DNA from: Lumbricus terrestris
Lineage: Eukaryota > Annelida > Clitellata > Crassiclitellata > Lumbricidae
Direction: 5' to 3'
NCBI GenBank assembly: GCA_949752735.1
Contig: OX457037.1
Span: 64,109,686-64,173,685, forward strand
DNA: 64,000 nucleotides
Part shown: positions 43,305 to 55,900 of the stretch, piece by piece
Position numbering within the stretch: position 1 is the first letter of the stretch
Layout of the letters: each line of letters opens with the position of its first letter
Notes under the pieces: model-generated
The model's database searches: none
What the model was told of the DNA's origin: nothing
The model's input: only the letters and a program-made list of their open reading frames with translations
Position numbers and translations under genes: made by a program

Positions 43305-43544
43305 CAGTTGCGGCGCTAGGGGATTATGGGGCTAAGCACCCCTGTAAAAGGCTAAGCCCCCTAGAAAGGTCCATTCGGTTTTTTGACATATACAAATGAA
43401 ATATTCCCACGATTTCGGTCGGATGACTAAAAAATTTTCTTAAAAAGGTCATCAGAAATTTTGGCGGATGAAAATGGAAGATTTCCTCCGCGAGGCTTTA
43501 GCCCCCACCCCACCCCCAAAACTGAAATTTTGGCGCCGCCACTG
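43305..43544. mobile_element. hAT-like MITE, CAGTTGCGGCGC ends
   Basis: CAGTTGCGGCGCTAGG and TGGCGCCGCCACTG are inverted ends with perfect AACCACAA duplications (43297-43304, 43545-43552). It is 240 bp long and has the shared core in reverse (AAAAAGGTCATCAGAAATTT). Confidence 0.9.
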
Positions 43545-44960
43545 AACCACAATGACAATAGCATGCGCTAAAGACCATTGTTTGACTTGGCAAAAATTAA
43601 TATAAACCCACGCAGATAGTACAAGATAAGAATAACCTATTATAGATGTTGAGCTGGCTGCGCGGGCCGACAGCGTTGTTGCCTTTCCGGTGCAGTTTGG
43701 TCTCACAGAGCAACAAAATGATCGAGCTATGAAGATAAGGAAGAGGATAATGGAGTAGCATTCATTCAGAGGAGGGAGAGATAAGGAAGGTACTGTGGTC
43801 GAACTGAAATATTATACGGATGAGAGATGAGTGGGAGGACGCACATGTAAGTGAGTGCTTAGGATATTGACTCCATAATGAACCATTATTATAATCATAT
43901 GCTTCAAATGCTGTGTGCGTTTGATTGCAAATGTATCCGATGTGTGGACCAATAATATTATATGCGCAATGCATGAACAATGTATTCGTAGTCGGATGTA
44001 GTGTTCTTATTCATAGACCGTAATTAAACCGTATCTGCATAAGACAAACAGACAGACAGACATATAGAGAGAGTTATATAGCGAGTGAATGAGCAAATGA
44101 TTGAAAAAGTTAAGATAAATAGAGACTAAGCTTGGCTGCCCTACAAAATACCGTAATGAATGGTAATCAGTATGTATGCCTATACATGTATTCATCTTTC
44201 AAGTCATTTAATATAGCGCCTTTGAAAACATCGCACAGCGCTGCTATGATCTATATACGTACATAGTAAATAGATGACCACAAGACATTCGCTTAATTAA
44301 TCCTCTTTATGGTAAGTCACAATTGCGCCTCTCAGTAGTCCCGTTGTTCAAATGCACTGAATGAATGAATGAATGAATGAATGAATAGTGAATGAATAAT
44401 TTATACAAAATACGCTTAGGCCAAAATCTTTACTGTCACCGAAGAGTAAAATTAACACCTGGTTGATAGCCTATATTATTGAGTAGGTGATGCATGCTTT
44501 AAACAAGATTTCATTTTGATTGGAAATAAGAAGGAATTGCACTGCCAAAAAAGAGTTTGCCGCTAATGATAATTCCTCTTTGAAACTCCGAATATTAAAC
44601 TGGGTTTAATAAATGAATTTAATTCAATTGAAAGTCACAAACTCTTTCCTCATAGGTTTGCCGTCTCGTATGGTTAGACTATTTTTTATTGCTCTGAAAA
44701 AGTACACAGGATAATAATTATTATAAACGGTTGAAACAACCAGAGCGATAAGCGAAACTTGTCATTGATGATGGCAGCGCATGGAAACAGTGGGTTCCCT
44801 TGAAGGGAAAAATCTCGCTACCTTTGGACCTTATATAAGTGCAAGTAATCCTTGTAAGATGTTGGGAGATCAACAATAATATCGGTTGTTGGTTGTTGAA
44901 AGACTGGTAACAACGAACTAATAAAAAAGAGCAAAACTAAACGACGACTAGTTTCTTTAA
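43545..44960. other. No gene recognised; SINE tail traces
   Basis: TTAATATAGCGCCTTTGAAA near 44208 and (GAAT)n at 44365-44395 resemble SINE tails. Otherwise nothing is supported. Confidence 0.35.
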
Positions 44961-45250
44961 CAGGGCCGGATTAAGGTATGCTCAGCATGTTCGGCCGAAC
45001 AGGGTCCCCACACTTTAGGGGGCCCCACACATGCGAAAAAAACACTTTCGCTGAAAGTTTTAAGATTTTTACCAAATTTCAAGCAAACGATTGAAAAGGT
45101 CATCAACGTTTGGGGAGGGAAAAAATCGGTAGCCTATTATATTCTACGAAATTTTCGACCAAACGACTAAAAAAGGTCATCAAGAATTTTCGGCCGAAGA
45201 TCCGCAAAAAATTTCCCGAACAGGGTCCCACATTTCGTTATCCGGCCCTG
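44961..45250. mobile_element. hAT-like MITE, CAGGGCCGGATTAAGG ends
   Basis: CAGGGCCGGATTAAGG and ATCCGGCCCTG are inverted ends, flanked by perfect TTCTTTAA (44953-44960, 45251-45258). It is 290 bp. A GAACAGGGTCCC block lies near both ends, and the shared core occurs twice inside (AAAAAAGGTCATCAAGAATT). Confidence 0.92.
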
Positions 45251-45683
45251 TTCTTTAATACAGTAATACTACACATTACTTTTTGCTATGTTTGCGTAGT
45301 AATTGTTTAAAGTGAGAATCCAGTTCAATGGACTGATCATTCACGGAGTCTTAGTATTATTATTATTGGACAGATTTTGTCGTTGACGGGATTCTTAGTG
45401 GTTCTCTCTGTTGTGCGTTTTCTTCTTCGTGGTGTGTAACAGAGAATCTCATCTTGATCCATTTTCGCTTATTGCTGCTGTCTCAGACTACAACAAAAAA
45501 AGTAGCAGGCTACAATATTGTCATCCATTTAAGACACGCAGTCAGGATCGCGCATTCAGCTGTTCGACCTGCTTCTCCGTATTCGGAAAGGACTTCGCGA
45601 GCGCTCTAAACTTGTTTCCTTTTAATACCAGTGAGAGAGAATATTACGATAATCAAGGTCCAACTTCAATTCATAAACTCAGT
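45251..45683. other. No gene recognised
   Basis: Spacer between two MITEs. Frames here show no motif. Confidence 0.4.
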
Positions 45684-45983
45684 CATGGGCGGAGTTTGGT
45701 GTCCATTTGGGGGGGGGGCTAGAACACTTGGCTCAGAACGAGCGGCGCCGACAATATTTTTTCGTGTCGGCCCAAAAGAAAGTTGATGACCTTTTTTAGT
45801 CAAGTTCAAACTCACAAAAATTACTATATATTTCCCGGCCGAAAAAGTTGATGACTTTTTAAAGTCATTTGATTGAAAGTTTTTGGGGGCTAAGCCCGTA
45901 AAAGATACCATTTGCACGATAAAAAACATGAATCTGGGACGTCTTGGGGGATTAGCCCCTAGCCCTGATAAACTCCGCCCATG
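45684..45983. mobile_element. hAT-like MITE, CATGGGCGGAGTTT ends
   Basis: CATGGGCGGAGTTT and AAACTCCGCCCATG are inverted ends with AACTCAGT/AACTCAGC duplications (7 of 8). It is 300 bp. The interior holds the core twice (GTTGATGACCTTTTTTAGTC). Confidence 0.87.
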
Positions 45984-46340
45984 AACTCAGCTTAGGTTTC
46001 TTTTCTATTTGTTTATTGTCCATTGTTTTACATCTATTATCGTATCAATTTTATTGTTCCTGAGTTTATGGCGCATTTGTGTAGAAAACATTTTATTATT
46101 TTACCAAAGTTGCTGTTGCCTCTTTTAAAACTGGTGACGTTTAAGGAAATCCTGTATCAGCCACGTTCCAAAACCTATTATAGGCTACAGACCGACTAAA
46201 CATACTTTAGAATTTAAAGTGAATCGTGATGTTCTAGATTTCCATTTTCATTCTTTGCGTATTACTTCCGCTTAATGAGTCCTGACTGTAACTTAACGGC
46301 ACAATGGCATTACTTTGTTCTGACCTCACTTCACTAACCC
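45984..46340. other. No gene recognised
   Basis: AT-rich spacer without a recognisable frame or repeat. Confidence 0.4.
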
Positions 46341-46543
46341 TATCTATTTATTTATTTCTCCATTTCTGTAGCGCCCCTTCAAGTTCTCTACTCAGAGGCG
46401 CTCTCGAATACAGCGCGGACACTGCCGAAGCGCCCTAGCAATAATTGCGAGTGAAAGGCTTGCACAAGGTACCTACGCGGCGGCTTGAGGTGGATTCGAA
46501 CTTGATCCAAAGCACCAACGCCGCCACTACACCACCGAGCGCT
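46341..46543 (-). mobile_element. tRNA-derived SINE, full copy
   Basis: A minus-strand copy: (ATTT)n, TGTAGCGCCCCTTCAAG, ACTCAGAGGCGCTCTCG, the body, then the tRNA-like head. Box B is the complement of GGATTCGAACTTG (altered), and box A the complement of TGGTGTAGTGG, ending in CCGAGCGC. Confidence 0.78.
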
Positions 46544-46908
46544 ATCTTAAATCAACCTCATCATAGTCGTAAATAAGTGCGACATACATTGCTTTTTAAG
46601 TCATGATCTCACGCTGCGCAAATTTTCTTCCCCTTGCAATAGATTTTGCGCAGCCGCCTATCTCATCTCGTTCTCACCTTCTGACCCTCATCCATTTCTG
46701 CTTCGAATTGCTTATCCGTGAAAATCACAACAGAAGTTTTTCAGTCAATCATTCGAAGTCTGTAGCCTAATTTATAAAATAAGCCGCAAAATCTGCAAAT
46801 TTATTAAATAGGTCTCAAAGTCAGTATAATCGAGGAAGTCAGCCGCCTGATCGAAGAAGTCAGTCACCGTATATAGTAAGTCATGCAGTAAGTCGATAGT
46901 AGTTATAG
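46544..46908. other. No gene recognised
   Basis: Intergenic sequence; nothing supported. Confidence 0.4.
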
Positions 46909-47325
46909 CAGTGGCGTAGCCAAGGGGGAGTGTTTCGGGGGTTAAACCCCCATTAGCTCAAGAAAAAAGTTTTTGAAGGTTAAATAAGAAAAACAAAACA
47001 ATTATTGCTTGTAGTAACAATTGTTTTATTACTTTATTCCTAATTCCCTTTTTGTTTACTGCAGTGGTGTAGTGGGGCGGGGACGCGGGGGGACGCCGTC
47101 CCCCCACTTTTTTGAAAATTCTTGCAAGATTGCACTTTTTGCTACAGTTTCTACTTCAATTTCCATGGCGTACCCCCACTTCAATTTCCAGGCGTCCCCC
47201 CACTTCATTTTGTAGGACTACACCACTGGTTTACTGTAATACTGTTGGGTTTGTGTCAGGAAGGGCATCCGGCCAGGCCATAAAAAACAAATTTCCCCCA
47301 TAAAAAATTCCTGGCAACGCCACTG
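46909..47325. mobile_element. MITE with CAGTGGCGTWGCC ends, hosting a nested MITE
   Basis: CAGTGGCGTAGCC and GGCAACGCCACTG are inverted ends; the flanks AGTTATAG and AGTTGAAG agree at 6 of 8. Without the nested element it is about 240 bp. Confidence 0.75.
47062..47228. mobile_element. Nested 167-bp MITE with CAGTGGTGTAGT ends
   Basis: CAGTGGTGTAGT and ACTACACCACTG are inverted ends flanked by perfect GTTTACTG duplications (47054-47061, 47229-47236). Inside, GGGGGACGCCGTCCCCCC forms a palindrome next to the left end. Confidence 0.9.
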
Positions 47326-47977
47326 AGTTGAAGCAGGCAGTTAAAAAATACAGTAGCCTAAGTGTTGGTGACTCGTTCATTATGTCGTTCACTCTTTCAG
47401 TATCCGTTCTTTAAAAAATCAGCCGGTGAATGGTTTAAACCAGTCACTTAGTAAATTATTCAGTAGCAATATTATTCAGTCAGTGTGTATGTCATTGTTC
47501 GTCTGCTTCCGCGCCCTATCGTCTGTGCATAAAATCATCCGTATGTTTGGCCGCTGTTGATATAATGGGAAACGTCAACTTCCTCTTTGCAAATGGATTC
47601 GTCCTTTTTATTAGCACTTGCTCTTGTCCTCACATTGCTTCCTCATTTTGGCTGTCATGGTAACGGGCCGAGGCTGAAAAGTCTGGCATTGCAAAGTAAT
47701 CAACGTTGTCACATTTTTTCAGTGTCACTGTCCTCGTCTTTTTGCCAGTCTGACCTTCCAACTATCCACTTATACAATATACAAGATGCTTCGCATTTTT
47801 GTTAGCATTTAGGCTACGTGTCTTATTACTGAATAATAGATGAGAGCAGTGTGCAGTTACGCACATACAAATTTTCTGGGAAAGACTCCGTTTGCTGGCT
47901 TTATATTTTATTCCTTCGACTCTTTCGCATATCCAGGTTTGGCAACGTTTGTGGCAAGGCTCAGAGTTTCTTTTAAC
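47326..47977. other. No gene recognised
   Basis: No exon or element supported; a frame at 47587-47805 starts with a hydrophobic run but has no supporting splice sites or homology that I recognise. Confidence 0.4.
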
Positions 47978-48970
47978 TAGGGCTGTTGATTAATCGCCGT
48001 TAACGCGAGCGATTAACGCGTTAAAAAATTTGTGATTAATTTTGTTAACGCGTTAATAGCGCGCCTTAATGTTATACCGTTATAATGGCCATTGCACGCC
48101 ACAGTAGCTCTAATATCGGAGTTACGCTGTACAATACAGCGCCAAATGAACAGGTTGATTTATATTTTAATAGCAAAACTCAGACCAACGTGCTCTAATA
48201 TCGGAGTTACGCTGTACAATAATATCAGCACACAGTAAAAGAACCATCCCAAAAGAAAACGCGACTGCATGAACTGTCATCCGACTCTGAAGACGAGCCA
48301 CGAAATCAGTTGTTGAACGATACATACTTGTTCTATAAATTGAGACAGATCTGGATCCATTGCAGTGGTGGAAGTTACAGGAGGACAAATGCCCAACCCT
48401 AGCTAAGTTAGGCAGGAAATACCTAGGTCCCCATGTGAACGTCTCTTTTCTGTACCTGGCTATGCTGTGAATAAAAAGAGCCTCACTTGAACCAGCCAAC
48501 GTAAACAAACTTGTTTGCTTAAACAATTGGCTAAGTCATTAATTTAATAATCGAAAATGTGTTAGTTTCACCTTTATTGTGTGTTATTTGAACCCTTAGT
48601 TTCAGTATAGGCTATGCAAGTTGATGTAGTTGTAAAGGCAGGCCTAGCTGAAACTAAAAGGAAATTAGAAAACTTTTTGGATGCACTGGCTGATTTGAAT
48701 TATTTTCTGTTTAATATTTAATCGATTATTTCTGTCATACAGAACTGTTATGAAATTAAGAAGAATAACAATTAACAATCATTATTAATCAAAAATTCAT
48801 TATTTTACTTTTAGGCTTATAGTTAATTGAACTGTTTTGTAATAAACTTAGTACGTTAACAGCTATGTCAAGCAATTGGAAAATGTCGATTAATATGCCG
48901 GTAATTTCGAATAAAAATTTTAATCGTGCGATTAATCGTGATTAAATTTTTTAATCGAACAACAGCTCTA
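47978..48970 (+). mobile_element. hAT element with C-terminal transposase relic
   Basis: TAGGGCTGTTGATTAATCG and TTTTTTAATCGAACAACAGC with CTCTA form inverted ends, flanked by perfect CTTTTAAC duplications. The subterminal regions are rich in GCGATTAA/TTAATCGC motifs. A direct repeat, CTCTAATATCGGAGTTACGC, occurs twice about 90 bases apart (near 48105 and 48195). The transposase relic at 48338-48540 confirms hAT. Confidence 0.92.
48338..48540 (+). pseudogene. hAT transposase C-terminal dimerisation domain relic
   Basis: The plus strand reads DLDPLQWWKLQEDKCPTLAK then LGRKYLGPHVNV, a degenerate block with a stop, then KRASLEPANVNKLVCLNNWL. This is the hATC (hAT C-terminal dimerisation) pattern, where the S-ERLFS-G block is damaged. 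The rest of the transposase is deleted, so the element is non-autonomous. Confidence 0.85.
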
Positions 48971-49960
48971 CTTTTAACTGAAGCCGTGCAGTTTAGTAAA
49001 ATTGTCCAATTCGACCAAATGTTCAGTTCAACATTCTGCCAAATCAAAAGGGAAAAGGCGCGCATTTAAAAGAGTCTTTTCTTTTGTCTATTCGAGGTTT
49101 GAACAGTGGTTATTTTCATAGTTGTAAAAAACTTTTGCTTCGCTTTTTATTCTTCTCGAAAAAGTCCGTTTTTTCGTTTTTTATTTTTCGTCTAGTTTTT
49201 CCGTTTTTATTTTTTCTGTGACCATATTCATTGATTTACTGTCTGCAATTATTTTTCTTATTGTTGTTTTCGTCTGTTATCTTTTACGCTATCTCCGTAT
49301 TTTTTTAAGGATTCCACTAATTCCAATAACTAGACTGTATTTGACCGTTTTACTAAGTGTAAGCTGTGCTATTTGCTTATTTATTGAAGTTAAATTGCAT
49401 AAACAAGGTTTTCGATTTTAAACTGTAGTACAAGATGTAGGCCTAACAAAGTCCATTTATTTTTGACTTTCCGTTTGTTGTCTTTTCCCCGGTTTTTTTA
49501 TTTTTTCTAATAAAACGACTTTTTTCCGTTTTTTATTCTGTTTCCATAGTTTTTTGTTACATCTATGGTTATTTTCATCACCAATTGTCCAGGCAGCCGA
49601 CTTTTCCGGTTTTAGGTCTCCACTTGATTAACCCTTTAACCGTTCATTTTTAAATTTTAAGCCCGTTTTCAGCGGATATAGCCTACTCGGGGCAAACGCC
49701 TAAAGGATTAATAATATAATTCCTTGGCTTGCAACGTGTTATAATTAGCCTATATAGGCCTATACGCAACTCTCACCGCGCAAGTAGTCTGAGATTCATC
49801 TGCAGAATTCAGGTCAAGATTATGTTAAGTTAAGATAAATAAAATGAATTAGAAATAAATTATTCTAAACCTTATTGTTTCAAACTAATGCGCTTCACTT
49901 AGACGTTATGTGTACTTTTTAATTGTTTTAAAATAGGTCGTCCAATCATGGACCGCCAAA
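48971..49960. other. T-rich low-complexity stretch; upstream of the ankyrin gene
   Basis: About 49100-49560 is strongly T-rich on the plus strand (CCGTTTTTT-type runs). The segment 49628-49711 starts TTAACCCTTT and ends AAAGGATTAA, a possible tiny piggyBac-like hairpin. The promoter of the gene at 49995 should lie here, but no element can be supported. Confidence 0.4.
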
Positions 49961-49994
49961 CTAGGTCAACACGAATCTCATACTGATTCAAAAG

Positions 49995-52900
49995 ATGTGG
50001 GAACTGGTGGAATTTGCTAAAACCGGAAATCTCGCGAGAGTTCGCGAGTGCGTCCTCAAGGACGGATGTGACGTTAACTTCCGGTGTCCTCCTGATGGCT
50101 CGACGGCTCTCTATTGGGCGGCGTGCAGTGGTCACGTGTCCGTCTGTGATTGGTTGATAAACAACGGGGCGGAGATTGACATAGCAACCACGAAGTCAGG
50201 GTCGTCTGCTCTTCATGGAGCGGCCGACAGAGGACACTACGATTGCGTCGCTCTTCTGCTGCGAAGGTAACTGGCAGAGACATGACATAAAATAATTCAT
50301 AGAGCACCTTTTGCTATTTAAAGTTAATGATCTGCATCTGCTATTGTATGATTTGTATTGCATTGCGTTATTTTGCTATGCATTATTATTGCATTGTATT
50401 GTATGGTATGGTAGTGTATTGTATTTCATTGCATTGTATGACATTGCATTGTATTATTATTGCATTGTATTGTATGGCATGGTAGTGTATTGCATTTCAT
50501 TGCATTGTATAGCATTGCATTATATTGTATTGCGTTGTATTGTGTACTATGACCATTTATGAAACGCTTCTCTCAGCCAGAGCCATTCAGAAGCGCTCCC
50601 AATGCGATTGACCCCGAGAAACAAGCAGAATTTGAGGCGAGAGAAAGATGGGGACAGACTACTAGAGAGAATAATTATTGAAGCGAACTGATGGTGTGGT
50701 CATTCCATACGGGTGAGACTATTCAAGTATGTAGGAAAAGAATCTGGTTTGAGCCATGGCTGTCCTGACTTACAAGCCTTCAGTTTACACATTTTGCATG
50801 TTAGATCAAGAAGCACAGCTCACAAGAATATTCAGCTACTTAGTTCAGTTTATTTTCAAAGTTTATGGTAATTGAATGAAGCTGACAACTGTTGCGAGAT
50901 GAAGATACCTATCAATTCGAATTAGTTTGTATTCCAGGAAGGGCTTCGACATTTTAAAATTTTATTTTACAGTTTATATCTAGATGGATGACCTACACCT
51001 CTACACTGCTCTAGCGCTCGTGCGCAAATACTTAGCCTATAATTCGCTGTTTTAGCCTTGTGTACGATAGCCATCAGAGGTTCTAGAATTAGGTTTAATC
51101 AAGTGATTTATAATCCTGCCTGCCTTGTCCTTCCCATGATTACCATGCTAACTGTCGTTTACATATATAATCTTCGCTTACCTAATCTTGCCCATGCCAT
51201 TATCGTTGCGCTATGCTGCTGTGGAGATACAAGGGTGACATGCTTGCTCAATAATCAACTCATGCGAGTCGTGCCTCCTATAACTTTAACCATCTTCCGA
51301 TGCATTTGGCAAACTGTCACATTTTCTCTATGCAGTAAACTTTTCCAAATTGCTTTAAACCGCACTGTTGTAAGTAAAATTAATCAGAAGGTTAGGGTTC
51401 AACGTCCGCTACAAATAGAATCTATGTCTAATCCTAGTCCTAGAGCAACATTTTGCATTATTCTTCTAACCCAGTGGTTCACAACCTTTTTTTTACTTCA
51501 GCGCCACCTCATTCTAAGTTGGAGGATACGAGAGCCACTTTTCCTTGGTTGCAGGGCATTAGGGGCCACAAGACAGAAATTGGATTAACTAAAAGCATAT
51601 AAAATTTGTATAATAATATTGAATCAAAATAGAATGTTTGGTGTTAGCTATAGACGTCAAAATAAAATAATTTGTAATAGAAGATAATCATGTGTTCTAT
51701 CCTGTCCAAATTGTCAATTTTTTCATATATATGGCCTATTAAAAATTCTTTTGAGAGATGAGGGTCATTTTTTAGGCCTGGCGGGCCACTTTTGGCCCGC
51801 GGGCCACGGGTTGGGAACCACTGATCCAGCCTCAAGCGATTGTCTTTAATGTATCAACAGAGGGAGTGAGATAGATCGGCAGACGACAGCCAATGGAGAC
51901 ACGGCTCTTCATTTAGCCGCCTACCGGGGCGACCTGTCCGTCTGTCGTCTGCTCCTGGACCGCGGCGCAGGGACGTCGATCGCCAACAAGCAAGGCAGAA
52001 CAGCCATGGAGGAATCGCAGATCAAGGATCACGATGACGTCAGTCGACTCATCGTTCAACACAATCTCTTCAGGGAAAGGCAAGGCACGTCCTCACCACA
52101 TTACGACAACATCATCACGTGTCATTAGATTAATGGTTATTCACATCTTCATCGTCATCGTCTTCATTTTCACCGTCATCCTCTGCCGTTATCAAAGTCG
52201 TTTGCGTCGCATTCGAGCTTGGGCGTATTTATGGTTGTCCGGGTTCAAACCCTTCCAAAAAATGTGCAATTTCAGAATTGTTGAAACTATTTCAGTGTGT
52301 TTTCTGTGGAGTTTCGACCATTGGGAAAAGCCCGAAATGAATAGCATTTCACTTTTTATCGCTACGCTACAGTACTGTTTTCGAGAGATCTAAACACTGA
52401 ATAATAACATAGTTCAAAAAATGGTCGAAAACTACATACCATATATGTAGCCTATTTAATCGACTACATACACTAAATCAGTCGTCTATTGGCCTATAAT
52501 AATTATTAATAATTTATTTGTATCCATAACAATGCGTCACTAATAATTATTGTTATCGTCGCCATCGTCATCATGATCCTCAATCGATGTCAAAACCCAA
52601 GAGATCCATAGTGGGCGCTATATCATCTAACCCAATGACTCCTATAGCGCCTTTATAATAATGTCCAAAACATTATATCGATTGTCGTTTACTGTGAAAC
52701 CCATCAAGCTTATATAAACAACAGGAAAGTCCCTATATAGATATATCAACCACACAAATCGTGGCCTAGGGCGTCACCACCCGCAGACCAGCTTAGAGCA
52801 CACGCACGATGTGCCACACGATGTGTGAGACGTAACACGATTCTCAACCATCTTAGCAATAAAATGGCATGCACATTGTACTTTCGAGTAATGGTATTGG

Positions 52901-55900
52901 CATGTTTACAGGAACAAACCGGTGTAGACTCTTATGTAGGAAATGTGGGCTTGGTCCTTCACAGTTGAATCGGTTTCACCGTTAGCAAATTTATTAGTAC
53001 GTGCTAGTTGCTTTCACTTGCTTGGCCGGTGTCGCCATTCGGCTGCAGCCAATCAAGGCGTTGAAAATCCTTTTGGAAGTTAGGTGAAATTTTGATTGTG
53101 AGTGCAAATGCACGAAGAGGTGTAGCCTAATGCATTTGTAAGACATTCAGAGAGGTACAGCTAAAATTGATTTATAGTATCATGTAAATATAAAAGAATT
53201 TCGAATGCGTTGGACAGAGTTCCAAGTAGACCTACGGCTCTATCGTTAAACTCTTGTGGTTGTTGAGTCAATATTATGTCTCAACTTATGTAGGACTATG
53301 CAGGTCCTATATAGGATCCCACAATAGCGCCTACTTCACAAAATTATATGCCAATGAAAGTGACGTTAAAGATATCGTCAAGGTGTCCATTGTAACACAT
53401 GTAAGTTGACACATACATGTAGGCCCTACAGACGAATTGCACTTGATAACACTTTAAGAATCGCAAAAACATTCCATTAAAGTGGACGTGAGAAACATGG
53501 TGTACGGACATTTGAACGGTGGTCATTTGAACGGACGACACTTGAACGGCGACACTTTAACGGGCGATATTAGAACGCGCCGACAATAGAACAGGCGACA
53601 CTTAACCAAAACTACATACTGAATCTGTGAGCGGCGCTATATAAATGTTCAATTACTATTACTATTACTATTACTAACCGGAACGTCATATTAACGGGAC
53701 GACTTATGAACAATTCACAAGATGCGGCGCTGTAGGCCTAGGCCTACACTATGCACGTAAGCCTATACTTTGAGTTTTGACTGAATGTCGGGCGCCACAT
53801 TTGGTGGCACTGAATATTAGAGAAAATTATGCAAAGTTTTACTGTTACTTTTAGGTGTGAAACATAGTTTTGTTTTTACATGTGTGACATGGCATTAATG
53901 CATCCATGGATGTAGCCCCAAAAGGTAAAACGACGCTCATACCTCGAAATTATGATTATTTGAAAGAAAAACAATGCAAGAGAGGCAGAATATCATGGCG
54001 ATGTCGAATGTACAAAATGATTCAGATGAAAGGCCCGACTTGTAACCGCAGACGACCAGGTGGTCAGCGAAAGACAAACGGAACACACGTATTCTGGAAA
54101 CTTTTTCGATAGCAAGGAAAGCCATGGGGGGAAATGAAGGAATAATTATAGTCGCCACTCGCCAGCTACGGCAAGGCAGAAAGTTTAATATATTTAAATG
54201 CAGTTGCCAATTTGTCACACAGGTAGACATTGAATTTGGTAGGCCTACATGTCCAAGACAGTAAATGCTCGATTGCTCATAAAAATTAACAAACTTTACC
54301 GATCAATTGTCCTCCGGTCATCTGTCGCCCGATCAACTGTCCAGCCGTTCAATAGTCTCGGCGGTCATCTGTCGCCCGTTCTACTGTCGCCGTTCTAGTG
54401 TCGCACGTTCTTTTGTCGTCCGTTCAAATGTCATGTAACCGAGAAACATACAGAAACTAGAATTCAGCAAGTCGAGAAGAAATTCAAATATTGACGCAAA
54501 TAAGCTTAATTCTAAATTTTTTCCAGTGTTAACCAATCATCATCTATTCTCGTGAGAAGATAAAGATAGAAAAGTATGTGTGGAGCTCAATGCTTTGCGT
54601 TTTCAACCAAAATAACAAAGCATTGATTTTGGAGGTTTTTTTTGCACTATTTGAACGGTGGTCATATATTATGGTCATATATCCTAAAAAGTCAAACTGA
54701 AATGTTAGCTTGCTTTTGACAAACCAGTCATTATTTTATGCTGGCCCCCATAAATCTTATTCAGTAACTTAGTTTCCTTTTGATATGGTATACTGTGAAG
54801 CCTACGACAATCTAAACTGCAACCTACCACCAACTATTTTTAGGCCAGTTGTGATTGACCCGTCATATAGTAATCAGAAATAGGATAGTCTTTACTATAC
54901 CCTATACGCAGCAAGTTTATTGCACACCCGTATAAACAATAGTGACTATAGATCTAAAGGCCAGATATTTGCATCCTAGATTCCCAAAATCAAGATTTGG
55001 AAAGAGGATGTTTCACAAAGCCACATGATCGCTTTCAGGCTTTCAGCTAACAAGTCTACATGACACTGATTTAAAATGCATCTGTTTCTGTACGTCACTG
55101 TATCAAAAATTTAATCACATGCCGTAGTAGTCAATTTATATTTCGATTATTAACCAATGACCTTAGATTTTTCACCATAGCAGCAGTGATATTCGATGGA
55201 TTGGGTTGCAAAAACTTTCAATTTACATAACTAGATCGTAAGCATATGCTAGGAATACGAAAGCGATCGTGAAGGATACGACGATGAGCAAAAATCTGAC
55301 TGTTCGCTGTTCAATGTTCAGAGGTTACATGATCTCGGTGAATCTAGTTGATTCCAATTTAATCGAAACCGATCTTATACATGAAATCCTCTTCTAGAAA
55401 CATCACTTTGGATCCGGTCCAATAATTATCTGATCTTATTATATAATTAGGGCCTACCTGTTCTATAAAATTCCATCCTATCATATCCTGTCCTGTCCAG
55501 TTTTCTTCTACATTCTATCTTAATTTATCCTGTCCTATAGCATCCTATCATAAAACTTTCCGAATGCATCCTATCTTATCTCGTCCTGAGAAGGCATCCT
55601 ATTCCTTTATCCATCACGTCCTAGCGCGTCCTAATATATTATATACTCTGTCCTGTCCTACAAAATCATACCACATCGTGGCCTGCCTTGTATTTAATTC
55701 TTCTCGTTCTACCTAAACACACCCTCTCTTGTCCAATGAATAAGCTATGGCTATTTTCACCGTTATGTATTGCGAATAGTCTGTGTAAATCCATCAGACC
55801 TGTGATAATTAAAGACGTGAAAAGTACAAGTGCTTTTATGTGCTCCTTTCTCTCCAGACTGTGTCTCTGAAAAGATATTCAAACTGGATCCAGATGTCGC

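Noticed and set aside
49628..49711. Tiny piggyBac-like hairpin (TTAACCCTTT...AAAGGATTAA)
   Set aside because: Only 84 bases, imperfect ends and no clear extra TTAA pair; noted but not called.
51058..51588. 176-codon plus-strand frame
   Set aside because: Lies in the ankyrin gene's intron, has a non-ATG start and runs into a MITE; no recognisable domain.
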